A stretch of 64,000 bases of DNA from IMG/VR virus record IMGVR_UViG_3300020419_000010, positions 1 to 64,000 of that record, one strand, 5' to 3'. Shown here one piece after another: positions 8,795 to 18,732 of this stretch. The position numbers were made by a program, and so were the translations under genes. Position 1 is the first letter of the stretch, and the number at the start of each line of letters is the position of its first letter. The notes below the pieces were generated by a model. It was given only the letters and a program-made list of their open reading frames with translations, ran no database searches and was not told where the DNA came from. The stretch is from a virus.

Positions 8795-11538
8795 CAGAAT
8801 TTATTGGTAGGCACATAGGTCCTTCCGAAGAAGAACAGACTCAGATGTTAAACGATCTGGGTCTTAATAATATAGACGAACTCATACGAGACGTTATTCC
8901 CGACTCCATACTATTAAGGGGAGACGATACACATTTACCAGAACCTTGTAGTGAATACGAAGCACTACAAGAACTGAAACATATAGCATCATTCAACAAA
9001 GTTACGAGGTGTTTAATTGGACAAGGATACTATGGAACAATTACACCGCCTGTCATACAGAGAAATGTTTTTGAGAATCCAGCGTGGTACACATCTTATA
9101 CTCCATATCAGGCAGAGATTTCGCAAGGAAGATTAGAAGCACTATTTAATTATCAGACATTAATAACAGAACTAACAGGACTACCAATTACAAATGCATC
9201 CTTACTAGATGAAGGAACTGCTGCTGCCGAAGCAATGATCATGGCACAGCAGAAAGATAAGAATACATTTCTAGTTGATAGTAAGATATTTCCACAGACA
9301 TTAAAAGTATTACAGACAAGAGCAAGACCGTTAGATATACACATACAACTTATAGATCTAGATGAAAGCATAGCACTAGAAGATTTCACTGATGCATTTG
9401 GTATCATAGTACAGTTACCTAACAATGATGGTAAACTACGACACTGTGATGGATTACTGAGGTGTGCAGAGGTATTCAATACCACAAAGATTGCAATCGT
9501 AGATCCTATGTGTCAGGTATTGATGCAACCAGTAGGTGAATGGGGATTTGATATTGCAGTTGGTAGTATGCAGAGGTTTGGTATTCCTATGGGTTTTGGA
9601 GGACCTCATGCAGCATTCTTTGCAACCACTGAGAAATATAAACGTAAGATTCCTGGACGTATTGTAGGGCAGTCGGTAGATAGTCAAGGTAATAAAGCAC
9701 TACGACTAGCGTTGCAAACAAGGGAACAACATATAAGACGAGACAAAGCAACGTCCAATATATGCACCGCCCAAGCATTACTCGCAAATATGGCAGGGTT
9801 TTACGCTGCTTATCATGGCGCGGAAGGTCTGAAAAGAATAGCAAATAGAATATTAAGATATAGACAAACGTTAATAACAGCATTAAAATGGTGTGGATAT
9901 GAGACTGATGATAGTGAAGGATTTGATACTGTTAGGTGGAAGTCTAATCTAGCAGTAGATCATATCACTATAAGATATGAAAATGGTTGGAATATTCTAT
10001 CTATTGATGAGAGAACAACACTACCAGAATTACAGGGAATTGTTAGCACTCAGGTAGACTTTGAAAACAAGTCAGATACTATTGATCATGTACATGATAT
10101 CTATAAACTATATCATTGGATGAGTATACCACAACGAACTAAACCGTGGTTACAACAGGCAGTCTTCCACAAGTATAGAAGTGAGACTAACATGATGAGA
10201 TATATGCAAAGGTTAGTGTCAAAAGACTATTCATTAGTGCATGGTATGATGCCATTGGGTAGTTGTACTATGAAATTAAATGCAGCAGCAGAACTGATAC
10301 CTGTATCATGGGAGGAGTTTGGAAGAGTACATCCATTTGCACCTGTGGCACATCATAGAGGATATGATAAGATCATACAAGATTTAGAGAAATGGTTGAA
10401 AGATATTACAGGATTTGATGCTGTATCATTACAACCTAATGCAGGGTCACAGGGAGAATATGCAGGACTGTTAGCAATACAGGCATTCCATAGAGATAAT
10501 GGAGACGATCAAAGAAAGATATGTTTAATACCCGAGTCTGCTCATGGGACAAATCCCGCTTCTGCAATCATGGCAGGGTTAAAAATTATCCCAGTAAAAA
10601 TTGACTCCCAGGGGTCGGTGGATATTCATGACCTAAGAATCAAAGCATGTCTACATGCTGATGAGTTATCTTCTTGTATGTTAACATATCCATCAACACA
10701 TGGATTGTTTGAAACTACTATTAGAGAGATATGTGGTATTATGCATGAATTCGGTGGATTAGTCTATATTGATGGTGCAAACATGAATGCACAGGTTGGA
10801 TTGGCAAAACCAGGGGAATTTGGTGCTGACGTGATGCATCTGAATTTACACAAGACATTCTGCATACCACATGGAGGTGGTGGACCAGGGGTCGGACCTA
10901 TTTGTGCATCTAAGTATCTTGCACCTTATATAAATGAGAGAGTATCATCAGCACCACAAGGTAGTGCATCAATACTACCAATAACATGGATGTATATTCG
11001 TATGATGGGTGGAGATGGACTGAGAAAGGCAAGTGAAGTTGCTATATTGAGTGCAAACTGGTTATCTAAGAAAATAGACAACTATTTTAAGGTATTATAT
11101 AAAGGAAAGAATGGTAGAGTAGCACATGAGTGTATATTTGATATAAGAGGATATGATGGTATTACAGCAGAGGATGTTGCTAAGAGACTGATGGACTATG
11201 GATTTCATGCACCAACCCTGTCATGGCCTGTATCTGGAACTGTAATGGTAGAACCAACAGAGAGTGAGTCATTAGAAGAGTTAGAAAGATTTGGTGAAGC
11301 AATGAATCTAATCAGATGTGAGATAGACGAAAACCCAGCATTATTGAAGAATGCACCACACACAGCAGCAGTATGTAGTGCAACTGAGTGGGATTATCCG
11401 TACACAAGAGAAGAAGCAGCATATCCAGTTGAACAAGAGGATAAGTTCTGGGCAGCAGTGTCAAGAATAGATAATGTTTATGGTGATCGTAACCTTGTAT
11501 GCTCCTGTGAGGATTACTTTTCCGAATCGTATAAATAA
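8791..11538 (+). CDS. gcvP: Glycine dehydrogenase (decarboxylating), P-protein of the glycine cleavage system
   Basis: 915 aa, close to full length (bacterial P-proteins are about 950-980 aa). Hallmarks in order: N-terminal FIGRHIGPSEEEQTQML; GSCTMKLNAAAELIPVSW; LQPNAGSQGEYAGLLAI; ESAHGTNPASA; YIDGANMNAQVGL; and MHLNLHKTFCIPHGGGGPGVGPI, where Lys688 should be the PLP Schiff-base lysine. The enzyme decarboxylates glycine and passes the aminomethyl group to lipoylated H-protein; T, H and L proteins are not in this window, so it must use host partners. In a cyanophage it could draw glycine, including photorespiratory glycine, into methylene-THF for nucleotide synthesis. It lies between baseplate and fibre genes, keeps phage-like A+T-rich codon use, and a late promoter overlaps its end. 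Confidence 0.96.
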   Translation: MTEFIGRHIGPSEEEQTQMLNDLGLNNIDELIRDVIPDSILLRGDDTHLPEPCSEYEALQELKHIASFNKVTRCLIGQGYYGTITPPVIQRNVFENPAWYTSYTPYQAEISQGRLEALFNYQTLITELTGLPITNASLLDEGTAAAEAMIMAQQKDKNTFLVDSKIFPQTLKVLQTRARPLDIHIQLIDLDESIALEDFTDAFGIIVQLPNNDGKLRHCDGLLRCAEVFNTTKIAIVDPMCQVLMQPVGEWGFDIAVGSMQRFGIPMGFGGPHAAFFATTEKYKRKIPGRIVGQSVDSQGNKALRLALQTREQHIRRDKATSNICTAQALLANMAGFYAAYHGAEGLKRIANRILRYRQTLITALKWCGYETDDSEGFDTVRWKSNLAVDHITIRYENGWNILSIDERTTLPELQGIVSTQVDFENKSDTIDHVHDIYKLYHWMSIPQRTKPWLQQAVFHKYRSETNMMRYMQRLVSKDYSLVHGMMPLGSCTMKLNAAAELIPVSWEEFGRVHPFAPVAHHRGYDKIIQDLEKWLKDITGFDAVSLQPNAGSQGEYAGLLAIQAFHRDNGDDQRKICLIPESAHGTNPASAIMAGLKIIPVKIDSQGSVDIHDLRIKACLHADELSSCMLTYPSTHGLFETTIREICGIMHEFGGLVYIDGANMNAQVGLAKPGEFGADVMHLNLHKTFCIPHGGGGPGVGPICASKYLAPYINERVSSAPQGSASILPITWMYIRMMGGDGLRKASEVAILSANWLSKKIDNYFKVLYKGKNGRVAHECIFDIRGYDGITAEDVAKRLMDYGFHAPTLSWPVSGTVMVEPTESESLEELERFGEAMNLIRCEIDENPALLKNAPHTAAVCSATEWDYPYTREEAAYPVEQEDKFWAAVSRIDNVYGDRNLVCSCEDYFSESYK
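11530..11537 (+). promoter_or_regulatory. T4-type late promoter
   Basis: A perfect TATAAATA inside the last codons of gcvP, 28 bp before the GTG start of the next virion gene. It matches the T4 late (gp55-dependent) box and fits late expression of the fibre cluster. Confidence 0.75.
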
Positions 11539-11565
11539 CTTGGAACAACCTATTGTCTGATAATA

Positions 11566-12900
11566 GTGGGAACAAAAAGAATATCACAACTTGAAACTGT
11601 ATCTGACGATTTAGTAACTGGTGAAGCAGTACTGCCTATTGTTATTAGTGATCCTTTGATTCCTAACCGTAAGGCAAAAGTCAACCAATTATTCAGATCG
11701 ATAAGTGCGGGGTCAAGCACCGCCCCAGGTCTAAGTTTCAACTTGGACAGGGACACTGGATTTTACCAAAGCACAGTAAACGAAATTGGTATGACGTTTG
11801 GAACAGCGTCACTATATTACTCACGTTCAGCGAACCAAGATGGTTCATCTACACTGACCATAGCGGGTAATGATACAGCAAGTGCAAACTCAAACGTAGA
11901 GATAGAACCACAAGGTAGTGGTTTCTTTACTGTTGACGGTCCGTCAGTTTTTAGAGATAACCAGTTATTCTTTGAAGATGACCAGTCATCAGGAAAGAGA
12001 GTATTCTTTAACGTTGGTACAGTTTCTACTGCGGGTGGTACAAAGAGGTTTGATTTTCCTAACCTAGGAGCAAATACATCTACTACATTCGTTGCTACTG
12101 ACACAAACCAGACAATAACAAATAAAGTTGTAATCATTAAGGATAATGACCTTAGTATTACAGGTTCTACTGATACTGCAAAGATAGCAAGATTTGAGTG
12201 TGACTCATGGACTGCACCAGGGGTAAGATTATATAAACTACCTGATGCAGGAGCAGCAACTGCTCAAACCACTTTGATTGATGATCTAACAGAGCAGAAC
12301 TTGTTTAACAAGAACATGGTTAACCCCACGTTCTCTACTACATTATCAACAGATGAGAATAACCCAACCAAGTACATTATATTTGATCAGTCAGGTATAA
12401 CACAGAATAGAACAGTTACGTTCCCTGATTTGAACGTTACAGTGGTTGGTACAGGAGCAACACAAACATTAACTAACAAAGTTTATAAAGGTGCTATTTT
12501 TGAGGATACAGCAGACGCAAGTAAGAAGATTACGTTTGCTTTAACCAATCTAAATAGTAATACAAACCTTAACTTTACCTTCCCAGAAGGTAGTTTGTTA
12601 GCACCTCTAAATAATGGTACCGATGCCAACGTTTTAGTAGCAGAAAGAGCAACACAAACTCTTAATGCTAAGACGATGGAGAACATGAGGATCAATAACC
12701 CAGAGGACGTCAATGGCGAAATCATTATTGATGCTTCAAACATCACAGGTGCAAGAACCATAGCGTTCCCAGACGGTGATGCAACGTTACTTTCTACTAA
12801 CAACATTGATGCAGTGGGTGTTAGTTTCGGTGGACCATTATCAGCACCAACATTCGGAGGTAGACTTCGACTTCAAACATTTTTCCAGTCAGGATGGTAA
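11566..12900 (+). CDS. Virion structural protein, tail-fibre-like
   Basis: 444 aa from GTG 11566. The N-terminal KRISQLETVSDDLVTGEAVLPIV resembles the attachment segments of cyanophage fibre proteins. The rest is beta-rich with repeated short blocks ending in TLTNKV/TITNKV (TNQTITNKVV, TQTLTNKVYKG, TQTLNAKTMEN), each preceded by a strand pair of the type TVTFPDLNVTVVG; these are fibre-shaft repeats. It follows a perfect late promoter and is followed after six bases by another structural gene. Exact position in the virion unknown. Confidence 0.75.
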   Translation: MGTKRISQLETVSDDLVTGEAVLPIVISDPLIPNRKAKVNQLFRSISAGSSTAPGLSFNLDRDTGFYQSTVNEIGMTFGTASLYYSRSANQDGSSTLTIAGNDTASANSNVEIEPQGSGFFTVDGPSVFRDNQLFFEDDQSSGKRVFFNVGTVSTAGGTKRFDFPNLGANTSTTFVATDTNQTITNKVVIIKDNDLSITGSTDTAKIARFECDSWTAPGVRLYKLPDAGAATAQTTLIDDLTEQNLFNKNMVNPTFSTTLSTDENNPTKYIIFDQSGITQNRTVTFPDLNVTVVGTGATQTLTNKVYKGAIFEDTADASKKITFALTNLNSNTNLNFTFPEGSLLAPLNNGTDANVLVAERATQTLNAKTMENMRINNPEDVNGEIIIDASNITGARTIAFPDGDATLLSTNNIDAVGVSFGGPLSAPTFGGRLRLQTFFQSGW

Positions 12901-12906
12901 TTTAAA

Positions 12907-15117
12907 ATGACAGCAGGAAGACTCGCTGCAAGCAACCCCAGCGCAACGACTAATACACTTTTATACAGAAGTGTGATTGACCAAACAGCATCAACAGTAC
13001 TCACAGCAACTAATATAAGTGGTTCTGGTGTTACATATCGTGCTGCACTTCGTAATTATGATCAGATTCTTAAATTAGATGGTGACGAACCGTCCAATTT
13101 GGTATTTAATAAAGGAAACCCAGTATCAACCTATAAGTTGAAGATAACACCTGGAATTTCATTCGCAGCAGCATCACCAAACGCTGAACTTAACTCACAA
13201 TCTGGTTCAAGAGCAAAGTTACTCGATGTATATAAGGATACTGCAACAATAAACAGATATGTAAAGGTAGAGAAGATAGCAAACTTTGAAGGAAGTTCTG
13301 AGACTTTAATAGGTACATTTCAAAATGGTGAAACAATTACTGGGGCAGTTTCAACATTTACAGCAACATTAAAACAGTTTGAAGCAACAACTGGACTGAT
13401 ATATGCAAGCATAGCAGACGTAGCACAAGGTGCAACATCAGTCAAAGTTTCTCGTAACACAGGTTTAGCAGAAGGCACTAAGTTAATGCTTTCAGAGAAT
13501 GCTGTTACAACAGGAACCGAAATTATTACTATTGATACTGGTGGTATTGATACAGCGACTAACTCCCTGACTGTTACTCGTGGTGTATATGGTACAACAG
13601 CAAGTCCTATCTCTGGTGGACAGTATGCTAAGTCATTCATTGATTCAGCAACTGCATCAACAATTAACGAAGGTGCAACATTTACTGCTGCTGACGTTAC
13701 ACTAACTCTTACTGATGCTACTGGATTCTTAGAAGGTAGTTTCATTCGTATTGGTAACGAGATTTTAGCAGTATCAACAGTTGCTGGTAACGACTTAACA
13801 GTTATTCGTGGTCAGTATGGTACATCAGCAGTTGACCATAACGATGGATCAGCAGTTACACAAATGACTGACGCTGGTGATTATTATCTTAATTTCTTCA
13901 CCGAATCAGAGGGTCTTCAAGGTGGAACTTCAAATGCTACTATCAGTTCTAACGTATCACAAAGTTCTAACTCTATTACTAACGCTGATAGATTTACTAT
14001 CGCAGAAGGTTCAATAGGTGGTGTATATGAGTATCTAACTTTATCTAACCATAATAACGAAAGAGTTTATCGTTATGATCAGTCAGATAGTTCAAACGCT
14101 GGTCATCCATTCAGATTATCTGAACAGGCAGATGGTACACAGACACTAACAGGTGCTGAATATACAACTGGTGTAACGAAAGTTGGAACTGCTGGGTCTG
14201 CTGGTGCATACTTAGAGATTACTATTACATCAGGTACACCATTATCACTATATTCATACGCAGAACCAGCAGTAGCAAACACTGCTGATGGTAATGCAAA
14301 CTATGGTTTCCAAATTGGTACAACACTAACACCTGACTATGAAGAGATATACATCTATGACGTAGCAGGAGAACCATGGGCAGCAGCACAAGCATTTGAA
14401 ATTGGTGGCACAACATATACTGTACAGGCAAGTGGTGTTACTGTTGGTAAGTATGGGTATGTACACGAATGGAATCCAACACTTAACGAGTTAAAAATCT
14501 CGCTGGGTGTAGGATCATCAGCATTTGCAACAGGGGATCAACTTTATGATACACCTACACTTGTTGATGCTAATAGAACTATGGCAGAAGTTGTTGCTGG
14601 TAAAGTTCTTGCTATTGATACAGTTAGTGCTGCTAATGCAAGTAGGACTGCTGGAACATACTCTGGTTTATCTCCCACAGGTGGATCAGGATCAGGACTA
14701 AAAGTTGATATTGTAGTTGCAGCATCCACAGGTGCAGCGACTGTAACACTCGTAAATGGTGGAAAGAATTATGCAGACGGTGAAACACTAACAGTAACTG
14801 ACGCTAACTTAGGTGGTGGTGGTGCTCCTAACCTTACATTTGCAACTGATGGTATCGGTGCGGGTGATGGTATTGGTGCAACATCAACAACATATGTGAA
14901 GACTGAGGATTACATACATTATGGCAAGGCAATCGCTGCAAACGCATCAGACAGAACAACTGGTATTGTAGTAGGACCTGGGCAAAATCTGGTCGTATGG
15001 GCATCAGATACAAACATAGCATTCCAAGTACAAGGATTTGAATCTGTTTCTGAGGATTACACTGTACTAGGTAACGCTAAGACCGCTGACTCTGGTGGTG
15101 GTGGTGCAACTCCATAA
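12907..15117 (+). CDS. Virion structural protein
   Basis: 736 aa, beta-rich, Thr/Ala/Gly-rich and Cys-free in the parts read. It contains imperfect repeats of a module in which SIADVAQGATSVKVSRNTGL, VTLTDATGFLEGSFIRIGNEI and LTVTRGVYGT/LTVIRGQYGT recur, a two-copy layout typical of phage surface beta-sandwich modules. A VNGGKNYADGETLTVTD segment near residue 600 resembles the GxGY modules of the giant protein at 52771. Probably a fibre or baseplate-periphery component. No specific homologue recognised. Confidence 0.75.
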   Translation: MTAGRLAASNPSATTNTLLYRSVIDQTASTVLTATNISGSGVTYRAALRNYDQILKLDGDEPSNLVFNKGNPVSTYKLKITPGISFAAASPNAELNSQSGSRAKLLDVYKDTATINRYVKVEKIANFEGSSETLIGTFQNGETITGAVSTFTATLKQFEATTGLIYASIADVAQGATSVKVSRNTGLAEGTKLMLSENAVTTGTEIITIDTGGIDTATNSLTVTRGVYGTTASPISGGQYAKSFIDSATASTINEGATFTAADVTLTLTDATGFLEGSFIRIGNEILAVSTVAGNDLTVIRGQYGTSAVDHNDGSAVTQMTDAGDYYLNFFTESEGLQGGTSNATISSNVSQSSNSITNADRFTIAEGSIGGVYEYLTLSNHNNERVYRYDQSDSSNAGHPFRLSEQADGTQTLTGAEYTTGVTKVGTAGSAGAYLEITITSGTPLSLYSYAEPAVANTADGNANYGFQIGTTLTPDYEEIYIYDVAGEPWAAAQAFEIGGTTYTVQASGVTVGKYGYVHEWNPTLNELKISLGVGSSAFATGDQLYDTPTLVDANRTMAEVVAGKVLAIDTVSAANASRTAGTYSGLSPTGGSGSGLKVDIVVAASTGAATVTLVNGGKNYADGETLTVTDANLGGGGAPNLTFATDGIGAGDGIGATSTTYVKTEDYIHYGKAIAANASDRTTGIVVGPGQNLVVWASDTNIAFQVQGFESVSEDYTVLGNAKTADSGGGGATP

Positions 15118-15123
15118 TAAATA
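15116..15123 (+). promoter_or_regulatory. T4-type late promoter, variant
   Basis: AATAAATA spans the stop of the preceding gene, about 20 bp before the ATG of the 1192-aa structural gene. Same one-base variant as the box upstream of CP12. Confidence 0.45.
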
Positions 15124-15142
15124 GAACATAAGGGAAACCTAG

Positions 15143-18100
15143 ATGGCATTAACACGTCTTAAAAATATCATCACGTCGAGGACTGGTCGTATCATATACG
15201 TCAACCCCGACGACTTCGATGCATCGGATGCTTACGACAATAGAGGTAACTCAGCGTTACGTCCGTTTAAGACGTTGCAACGTGCTTTTTTAGAAGTAGC
15301 AAGATTTTCATACAGAGTTGGTCTAAGTAATGACGAATTCGACGCATTCAGTATATACCTATATCCCTCAGAGTATGTTTTAGATAACAGACCTGGGGTT
15401 GCTGACTTTAATGACGTACAACCGTTTGATGCTAACTCAAACTTTGATCTAACATCTTCAAGTAATGTACTTTATAAATTCAATTCAGTTCGTGGTGGCA
15501 TTATATGCCCCAGAGGTGTGTCAGTCGTGGGATCCGACCTCAGAAGAACTAAGATTGTACCTAAATATGTACCGTATCCAACAGTCCAAGGATCCCTTGG
15601 TATAACTGCGGTTAACGAACCAGGACCAACAGCGATATTCAGATTGACTGGTGGTTGCTATTTCTGGCAGATGTCATTCTTTGATGGTGACAACAACGGT
15701 GTATATTATCGTGGTGATGATATTGGAACTATTGCTCCAAACTTCTCACATCATAAGGTCACATGTTTTGAGTACGCAGATGTACCTGACCTAAACTTAT
15801 ACTACCAAAAGATTTCAAAAGCATATGCTACAATTCCTGACTCATCAGGTGTAGTTGCACAAGACCAGTTACAGGCAAGAATTGAAGAGAACAGGATCGT
15901 TGGTCCTATTAGTGATGAATTTGCTATATCACAAATTATCAGAAATGGACAAACAGCGACAGCGTTCACAGTCGACGAACTCGGTAATCCGAAGAATCAT
16001 GGATTCTCCGTGGGTGTCGCTGTTAATATATCTGGGGTTACTGGTCCTACTGAGCAGGATCAGCTCCTCTATAATGGTTCATTCTTGGTAACGTCTGCAC
16101 AGGGTAACCAGTTTACTTATCAGATGTCATCTGAACCTAGTGGTAACGCTATTGGTTCTAACATACTTGTTAAGGTTGAGATTGATACTGTTGACTCAGC
16201 GTCACCATATGTGTTCAACTGTTCACTAAGATCTGTTTGGGGCATCAATGGTATGCACGCAGATGGAGCATTTGCAACTGGTTTCAAATCAATGGTTGTT
16301 GCTCAGTTCACTGGTATCTCACTACAAAAAGACGATAGAGCATTTGTTGTTTATAACCAATCAACTGGACAATATGAACCACAGGCAGCGGGTTCTGGTG
16401 CACACATTAATGGTTTCGCAGAATATAGAAGAGGATGGCGACATGTACACATACATGCATCTAATGACTCATTCATACAGGTCGTTTCTGTGTTCGCTGT
16501 GGGATTTGGAGATCACTTCTTCTCAGAGAGTGGCGGTGACTTATCAATCACCAACTCTAACTCAAACTTTGGTAACACATCACTAAGATCAAAAGGATTC
16601 AAGGCAGCAGCATTTACGAAAGATAAGGCAGGACAGATAACACACGTTATACCACCAAAAGGATTGAGTGATGTATCAGAGGTATCAATTAACTGGGTTA
16701 CCATTGATATTACTGCAACAAAAGCAGAAGCAGATGCATCAAGACTATACTTATATGGTTACACATCAGAGTTAGGTAAACCACCAAGTAAGATACAGGG
16801 TTATACTATTGGTGCTAGACGTGATGACGTTAATACACCTGATCAGATATATGTTGCTCTTGTAGCATCAGGTGCAAGTGAACCCACAACACACTATGCA
16901 CATATATCCCCAGCAGGACCAACAGTTACAGGTACAAAAGCGGGTGATGATGATTCACCATTGAAGTTTGATAGTAACAGAAGTCAGTGGTACTTACAGG
17001 TTGACAACGCAAACAACACAATATACACAACACTACAAGCGAACAGCATATATCAGAACTTAGGATTCACACCTACTACATTCATTAGAAGGGTGCCCGA
17101 TGCAAGAGACCTTAATGACAGAACATATAGATTTAGATATGTACTAGACAAGGATGCATTCCCTATACCAAGACCACCTATTACTGGTTTCGTTCTACAA
17201 CCTAGATCCAGCGAGTCAAACTCACCAGCATATAGTAAAACTTACTACATCTATGATGTAGAAACATACCAGACATTTGAACGTGGTGTTACAGATGGTA
17301 TATACTACTTGACATTCCTGTCAGCGTCAGTATCCCCAGGTGCTACTAACTTCAATGACTTTGAGTTCTCTCAACAGACAGTGGACATATATCCTGCATT
17401 TGACAGAGACAACCCAGTTGCAGACCCAGCAGCAGCAGTTTCGGTTGCAGACTCAGAGGTATTAGGATTGGTTAGGACAACTGATGGTGCAACACCAACA
17501 CCTAACGAGAACACACAGTTATCAATTACTAAGGAGACTACACAGTTCTTCTTACAAGAGACAGAGAATAACTTAGGATATACAACCACAGTCAACACAC
17601 TAACAGGTATAGTTGTTACTGCTAGACTAGGAGATGAAGAAGAGAGAAAGATACCACTTAAACTAAATCCAGACAACTCAGTAGCACCTTTACAGGTAGA
17701 ACTGAGACGTTACTCTATCCTTAGAGCGTCAGGACACACGTTTGAGTATCTTGGTTTCGGGCCAGGTAACTACTCAACAGCGTTCCCATCTACTCAGGTA
17801 GAGGTTCTAAGTCCAGAGCAAGTCAGACTGTCACAGTCATTGAAAGAAGCAGCGGGTGTTGCTTACTACTCTGGTGTTAACAGTGATGGAGAACTATTCG
17901 TTGGTAACCAAGTTATCAACCCAGTTACAGGTCAGATCACTAACGAAGATATCGCTCAGTTAAACGTCCTCGGTGAAGAGGGAACTACGATTGAGACGTT
18001 CTCTGAATTAGTATTGACTGATAAACTGACTGTAATTGGTGGAGCATCTAACCAGTTAGAATCTGTATTCTCAGGTCCTGTAACGATGCAGAAGAAACTG

Positions 18101-18721
18101 ACATCACAGGATGAGATTCAGTCTCTTAAATTCACTTATAGTAATGATGATGGTACTGTACTAAAACAAACATTCCTAGCAAATGAACTTGCTGGTGTAC
18201 CCGATCTCGCTGCTGGATTAGCATTCAACAATGGCGACATATGTTATAACATAGACTGGTCACCAGGGGCATCCCTTGGTTGGGTTTATGATGCTGGCAC
18301 ATGGTATAAGATCGGATTGAGTGATACAGCACCGATCACATCACAAAGATATAGTGGTGTAACTCATTATGGTATTGGTATGGCACCTGACGCTTCAAAT
18401 AGATTGAAGGTCAGTGGCAACACATTCTTCTCTGGTAACATAGATGTTACTGGAACTTATGGTGCTGCCGATAAATATAGATTGGCGACTGGTCTTGCGA
18501 ATAACAATAACGGTGTAACATATAGTGGAAATGGATCCACAGTTACATTTGCTATATCACCAGGGCACACCGCATTCTCTGTATTGGTATTTTTAAATGG
18601 TGTTGCCCAAGTCCCAGGTGTAGACTACACTGTGACTGGTAACGCAGTTGATTTTAGTATTGCTGGGGCAACAATCCCTGCATCAGGTGATGTGATTCAA
18701 ATTCGTGAATTAGTAATCTAA
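15143..18721 (+). CDS. Large tail-fibre/baseplate structural protein with beta-helix-like region
   Basis: 1192 aa. It starts MALTRLKNIITSRTGRIIYVNPDDFDASDAYDNRGNSALRPFKTLQRAFLEVARF, a pattern seen in pectate-lyase-like beta-helix proteins that begin with a parallel-helix cap (YVNPxxxxxxxGxxxxPFKTLQxA). Residues about 110-460 continue with stacked-strand composition (IICPRGVSVVGSDLRRTKI, FFDGDNNGVYYRGDD). The C-terminal 90 residues (GNGSTVTFAISPGHTAFSVLVFLNG, PGVDYTVTGNAVDFS) are a small beta domain common at fibre tips. Probably a host-contact or baseplate-attached fibre. A late-type box lies just upstream. Confidence 0.78.
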   Translation: MALTRLKNIITSRTGRIIYVNPDDFDASDAYDNRGNSALRPFKTLQRAFLEVARFSYRVGLSNDEFDAFSIYLYPSEYVLDNRPGVADFNDVQPFDANSNFDLTSSSNVLYKFNSVRGGIICPRGVSVVGSDLRRTKIVPKYVPYPTVQGSLGITAVNEPGPTAIFRLTGGCYFWQMSFFDGDNNGVYYRGDDIGTIAPNFSHHKVTCFEYADVPDLNLYYQKISKAYATIPDSSGVVAQDQLQARIEENRIVGPISDEFAISQIIRNGQTATAFTVDELGNPKNHGFSVGVAVNISGVTGPTEQDQLLYNGSFLVTSAQGNQFTYQMSSEPSGNAIGSNILVKVEIDTVDSASPYVFNCSLRSVWGINGMHADGAFATGFKSMVVAQFTGISLQKDDRAFVVYNQSTGQYEPQAAGSGAHINGFAEYRRGWRHVHIHASNDSFIQVVSVFAVGFGDHFFSESGGDLSITNSNSNFGNTSLRSKGFKAAAFTKDKAGQITHVIPPKGLSDVSEVSINWVTIDITATKAEADASRLYLYGYTSELGKPPSKIQGYTIGARRDDVNTPDQIYVALVASGASEPTTHYAHISPAGPTVTGTKAGDDDSPLKFDSNRSQWYLQVDNANNTIYTTLQANSIYQNLGFTPTTFIRRVPDARDLNDRTYRFRYVLDKDAFPIPRPPITGFVLQPRSSESNSPAYSKTYYIYDVETYQTFERGVTDGIYYLTFLSASVSPGATNFNDFEFSQQTVDIYPAFDRDNPVADPAAAVSVADSEVLGLVRTTDGATPTPNENTQLSITKETTQFFLQETENNLGYTTTVNTLTGIVVTARLGDEEERKIPLKLNPDNSVAPLQVELRRYSILRASGHTFEYLGFGPGNYSTAFPSTQVEVLSPEQVRLSQSLKEAAGVAYYSGVNSDGELFVGNQVINPVTGQITNEDIAQLNVLGEEGTTIETFSELVLTDKLTVIGGASNQLESVFSGPVTMQKKLTSQDEIQSLKFTYSNDDGTVLKQTFLANELAGVPDLAAGLAFNNGDICYNIDWSPGASLGWVYDAGTWYKIGLSDTAPITSQRYSGVTHYGIGMAPDASNRLKVSGNTFFSGNIDVTGTYGAADKYRLATGLANNNNGVTYSGNGSTVTFAISPGHTAFSVLVFLNGVAQVPGVDYTVTGNAVDFSIAGATIPASGDVIQIRELVI

Positions 18722-18732
18722 GGTAGAATCTA

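Noticed and set aside
8791-11538. GcvP as evidence of a bacterial contig
   Set aside because: Both flanks are phage structural genes, a phage late promoter overlaps its end, and base composition matches the phage.
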